Shown here piece after piece: positions 61,620 through 64,000 of a DNA stretch of 64,000 nucleotides. The position numbers were made by a program, and so were the translations under genes. The stretch lies in assembly GCF_014322765.1 (NCBI RefSeq), contig NZ_JAASTZ010000008.1, positions 1 through 64,000 of the forward strand, given 5' to 3'. Below the pieces are notes generated by a model. That model was not told the DNA's origin. It saw only the letters and a program-made list of their open reading frames with translations, and did not search any database. This DNA is from Listeria immobilis (GTDB lineage: Bacteria; Bacillota; Bacilli; Lactobacillales; Listeriaceae). Positions within the stretch are counted from its first letter, which is position 1. Each line of letters begins with the position of its first letter.

Positions 61620-61660
61620 AAGAAAGAGCCGAATGATTTCCGTTCAGCTCTTTCTTTTAT
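61619..61660. terminator. bidirectional terminator between phosphoesterase and feo operon
   Basis: AGAAAGAGC and GCTCTTTCT arms with CGAA/TTCA inner pairs; T-rich on both strands. Confidence 0.8.
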
Positions 61661-61830
61661 TTAAATATATGATCCAAGTTTGTATGTTCTTCAGTTTCGC
61701 AGTTACATGCTTTTTCCAATTCGCAACCGCCACACTTTCCTTCTTTACTACGCTTAATAAATTTAATAATTGCATAGACAGTATAACCAAAAATGGCGCC
61801 ACCTAGTAGTAAATTAACGATAATACTCAT
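61657..61830 (-). CDS. FeoB-associated Cys-rich membrane protein
   Basis: The 57-aa protein has an N-terminal membrane helix (IIVNLLLGGAIFGYTVYAII) and a tail KCGGCELEKACNC with four cysteines, then HTNLDH. The pattern belongs to the small FeoB-associated Cys-rich family (Pfam 12669). Its real start is ATG 61830 after AAGGAGG; the longer frame to 61980 overlaps feoB and is not used. It is the last gene of the feo operon and probably aids Fe2+ handling by FeoB. Confidence 0.85.
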   Translation of the reverse strand: MSIIVNLLLGGAIFGYTVYAIIKFIKRSKEGKCGGCELEKACNCETEEHTNLDHIFK

Positions 61831-61844
61831 CCTAAAGAGCCTCC

Positions 61845-63839
61845 TTAAACGAATAGACTTCCAATCTGATATACAAGAAAGACAATTACATATGCAGTGA
61901 CAAGTGGATAGACTACAGAAAAGGCTGTCCATTTCCACGAAGTTGTTTCTTTTCGAATAGCGGCAACGGTTGCTAAACAAGGAATATACAGTAGAATAAA
62001 GAGCATAAAACAGTAAGCGGAAAGTGGCGTATAAAAGGAACTAACCACACTTCCGAGGGAGCTTTCACCAACTGTATAAATGATAGCCATCGTTGAAACA
62101 ACTACTTCTTTTGCAAGAAATCCTGGAATAAGAGTTGCACCAGCTTGCCAAGTTCCAAAACCAAGTGGAACAAGTAAAGGTGCAATTATACCACCGATAA
62201 TAGCTAGGAAACTTTCACCCATTGGGACATCAAATCCAGATGGTCCGGCATAATTAAGTAACCAAATAACGACGGAACCAGCAAAAATAAATGTTCCAGC
62301 TTTCCGTAAAAATCCTTTTCCTTTTTCCCATGTACTACGCCATAAAGTCTTAAGAGAAGGAAGACGATAAGGCGGAAGTTCAACAACAAAAACAGAATTA
62401 TCTTTTTTAAGTAATGTTTTTGAAAGAATTTTAGTAACAATTAGGGCTATTAAAATACCGATAACATAAAGCGACAACACAACAAGTGCTTGATATTTCT
62501 CAAAAAATACGCCCACAAAAAGTGCATAAACTGGAAGACGTGCGGAACAAGACATAAAAGGTGAAACGAGTATGGTTAGTGTTCGTTCCTTTGATTCTTC
62601 AATGGATCTTGCCGCCATAATTCCCGGAACATTACAGCCAAAACCGATAATCATTGGAATGAATGCTTTACCATTTAGACCGAAAAGCTCCATTATCCGG
62701 TCCATAACAACAGCTATTCGCGCCATATAGCCAGAGTCTTCTAAAACTGATATAAAGAAGAAAATGACAAGAATTTGTGGTACAAAGACGAGAACTCCAC
62801 CAACACCTGCGATAATTCCGTCTGTAATCAAATCGATTATAAAGCCAGATGCACCAATAGTTGTTAAAGCAGAAGTTACCCAGTCAGTGAACGTACCGCC
62901 AATAAAACCATCCAGTAAATCTGATAGCGGAGCACCAACCCAAGTAAAGGTTATTTGAAAGATTAACCACATAATTCCTAAAAAAAGAGGGATTCCTAAT
63001 AATTTATGGGTGAAGATTCTATCTAGCTTATCAGACAAAGGAGTGTCAGAATTGCGAGTATATTCAACTGCGGTTAAACAAATATCGTGAATATAATTGG
63101 CACGAATTTGATGGAAATGATTTTCTATATTGCCATCAAGTGCTTTATCAAGTTCGTTTCGAATAGTAATGAGTTGTTCGAAATTAGGAGTCATTTCTAA
63201 AAATTCTTCGGTAACTTCATTTTTAGAAAGAAATTGTACTGCTAGCCAGCGTGATTGTTTAGGCGCGATAACTCCTTTTGTTAATTCCATAATGGTACTA
63301 ATAGCTTTTTCCGCTAAATCTCCATATGGCAAAACAAGGGGAATTGCTGGAGCTACATGTTTTTCAGATAAAGTAGTAAGAATATCATCTGTACCTTTAC
63401 CTGATCTAGCAACGACTGGTAAAATGGGAATTCGTAATTTTCTCGCAAGATTTTGGATGTTTAAATGGATACCGCGTCCTGTCGCAACATCAATCATATT
63501 AAGGCCCATGACAACAGGCGCGCCAAACTCAAGTAATTGAATCGTTAAATTTAAGTTTCGCTCAATTTGCGAAGAATCGACAATATTTAACATACAATCA
63601 AATTTTTCTTCTAATAAAAAACGTGTAACAACTGTCTCGTCTCGGGAAATCGGATTTAAATCATAAACCCCTGGTAAATCAATTAGTTTACCCGTTTTTG
63701 AACGTAAAGTACCGACTTTCTTTTCAACCGTTACTCCGCTCCAGTTTCCAATATATTCATAGGAGCCAGTTAGTGCATTAAATAAAGAGGTTTTTCCTGT
63801 ATTCGGGTTTCCGAGTAAACAATAGGTGTTTTGACTCAT
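61845..63839 (-). CDS. feoB: ferrous iron transporter FeoB
   Basis: The 664-aa protein has an N-terminal G domain ([21 protein letters not shown]), a helical GDI region, and two Gate segments with about eight membrane helices. Cys residues in FGCNVPGI and MSCSARLP form the putative iron path. Start ATG 63839 with GGTGG; it overlaps the feoA stop by 4 bp (ATGA). Imports Fe2+ under GTP control. Repression by Fur is expected but its site would lie outside the window. Confidence 0.97.
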   Translation of the reverse strand: MSQNTYCLLGNPNTGKTSLFNALTGSYEYIGNWSGVTVEKKVGTLRSKTGKLIDLPGVYDLNPISRDETVVTRFLLEEKFDCMLNIVDSSQIERNLNLTIQLLEFGAPVVMGLNMIDVATGRGIHLNIQNLARKLRIPILPVVARSGKGTDDILTTLSEKHVAPAIPLVLPYGDLAEKAISTIMELTKGVIAPKQSRWLAVQFLSKNEVTEEFLEMTPNFEQLITIRNELDKALDGNIENHFHQIRANYIHDICLTAVEYTRNSDTPLSDKLDRIFTHKLLGIPLFLGIMWLIFQITFTWVGAPLSDLLDGFIGGTFTDWVTSALTTIGASGFIIDLITDGIIAGVGGVLVFVPQILVIFFFISVLEDSGYMARIAVVMDRIMELFGLNGKAFIPMIIGFGCNVPGIMAARSIEESKERTLTILVSPFMSCSARLPVYALFVGVFFEKYQALVVLSLYVIGILIALIVTKILSKTLLKKDNSVFVVELPPYRLPSLKTLWRSTWEKGKGFLRKAGTFIFAGSVVIWLLNYAGPSGFDVPMGESFLAIIGGIIAPLLVPLGFGTWQAGATLIPGFLAKEVVVSTMAIIYTVGESSLGSVVSSFYTPLSAYCFMLFILLYIPCLATVAAIRKETTSWKWTAFSVVYPLVTAYVIVFLVYQIGSLFV

Positions 63840-64000
63840 CTGCGTTCCACCATTATGGCACAAGCATCACATTGCCGAATACTAATATATTGTCCCTTTG
63901 TCTCAAATGTACATGGTCCGCCGAATAATCCTTTTTGTTTGATACAAATTTCACAACCCTCATCGCAACCAAGTGCAAGTAAGCGGCGTTTAAGCATGGA
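63836..64000 (-). CDS. feoA: FeoA, 3' part (runs out of the window)
   Basis: 55 codons are visible, running to the window edge; the 5' end is missing. The SH3-like FeoA core is seen in [16 protein letters not shown]. Cysteines are unusually many: [12 protein letters not shown] and QCDAC, total six. Overlap with feoB (ATGA) gives translational coupling. FeoA helps FeoB transport. Confidence 0.88.
   Translation of the reverse strand, partial: SMLKRRLLALGCDEGCEICIKQKGLFGGPCTFETKGQYISIRQCDACAIMVERR

Noticed and set aside
61657-61980. 107-aa version of the FeoB-associated protein
   Set aside because: Its first 50 residues overlap feoB and are Cys/Ser-rich shadow; ATG 61830 has AAGGAGG and a proper membrane helix.
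1-64000. CRISPR array, prophage or integrative element
   Set aside because: No regular spaced repeats, no phage structural genes and no integrase apart from the IS transposases; the excisionase-like protein at 55479 has no integrase neighbour or attachment repeats.

Overview
The window is AT-rich chromosomal DNA of a Listeria species. The gene order (glyoxalase and MBL hydrolase, AraC plus Gfo/Idh/ThuA operon, csbD, nrdEF, Rli47 locus, fructose-type PTS, tRNA cluster, kimA, maltodextrin cluster, dacA-cdaR-glmM, an AnrAB-like ABC transporter, chdC, manA, nagA, feoAB) matches, from memory, the segment that L. monocytogenes EGD-e numbers roughly lmo2168 down to lmo2104. Proteins such as DacA (273 aa, DGA at 171-173) and HemQ/ChdC (H174, Q187) agree with what is known for L. 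monocytogenes. I cannot separate L. monocytogenes from its closest sensu stricto relatives. Two insertion sequences are present: an IS3-family end cut by the left edge, and a complete IS256-family element at 9244-10616 with imperfect terminal repeats and a near-perfect 8-bp target duplication.

Left part (1-9.2 kb): IS3 end, a tiny membrane protein, a VOC protein, an MBL hydrolase and two tandem Crp/Fnr (PrfA-like) regulators. An AraC regulator then precedes a five-gene operon of two Gfo/Idh/MocA dehydrogenases, two AP-endonuclease-2-type TIM barrels and a ThuA protein. That gene set suggests glycoside or sugar oxidation through 3-keto intermediates. A SigB-type csbD gene follows.

Middle part (9.2-32 kb): IS256 element; YxeA-like secreted protein; nrdE-nrdF-nrdI-thioredoxin operon behind two NrdR boxes and a terminator-like leader hairpin; MazG-type pyrophosphohydrolases; YeiH/LysR pair; an EIIC_2 membrane protein; a GntR-like regulator. 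The SigB-dependent sRNA Rli47 (SbrE) is recognised by its position, promoter, terminator and about 505-nt length. Then come a NatAB-like ABC exporter with a GNAT gene, a PRD regulator with fructose PTS IIA-IIB-IIC and two class II aldolases, and two more Crp/Fnr regulators.

Right part (32-64 kb): five tRNA genes (Lys, Gln, Tyr, Thr, Glu), the K+ importer KimA, and the maltodextrin system (LacI regulator, glycosidase, ABC importer, DUF1189 protein, maltose phosphorylase) with two matching bipartite operators. An Abi/CAAX protease pseudogene lies inside this region. Next are dacA-cdaR-glmM (c-di-AMP synthesis and cell-wall precursor), a BceAB/AnrAB-type resistance ABC transporter, coproheme decarboxylase, nitroreductase, manA, an alpha/beta hydrolase, nagA with a DeoR regulator, a metallophosphoesterase and feoA-feoB with a Cys-rich partner. 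KimA is a known c-di-AMP-controlled importer, so a second-messenger synthase and one of its outputs lie within 14 kb of each other.

Start codons were chosen by Shine-Dalgarno spacing. In many genes the longest open frame begins inside the ribosome binding site and was trimmed.
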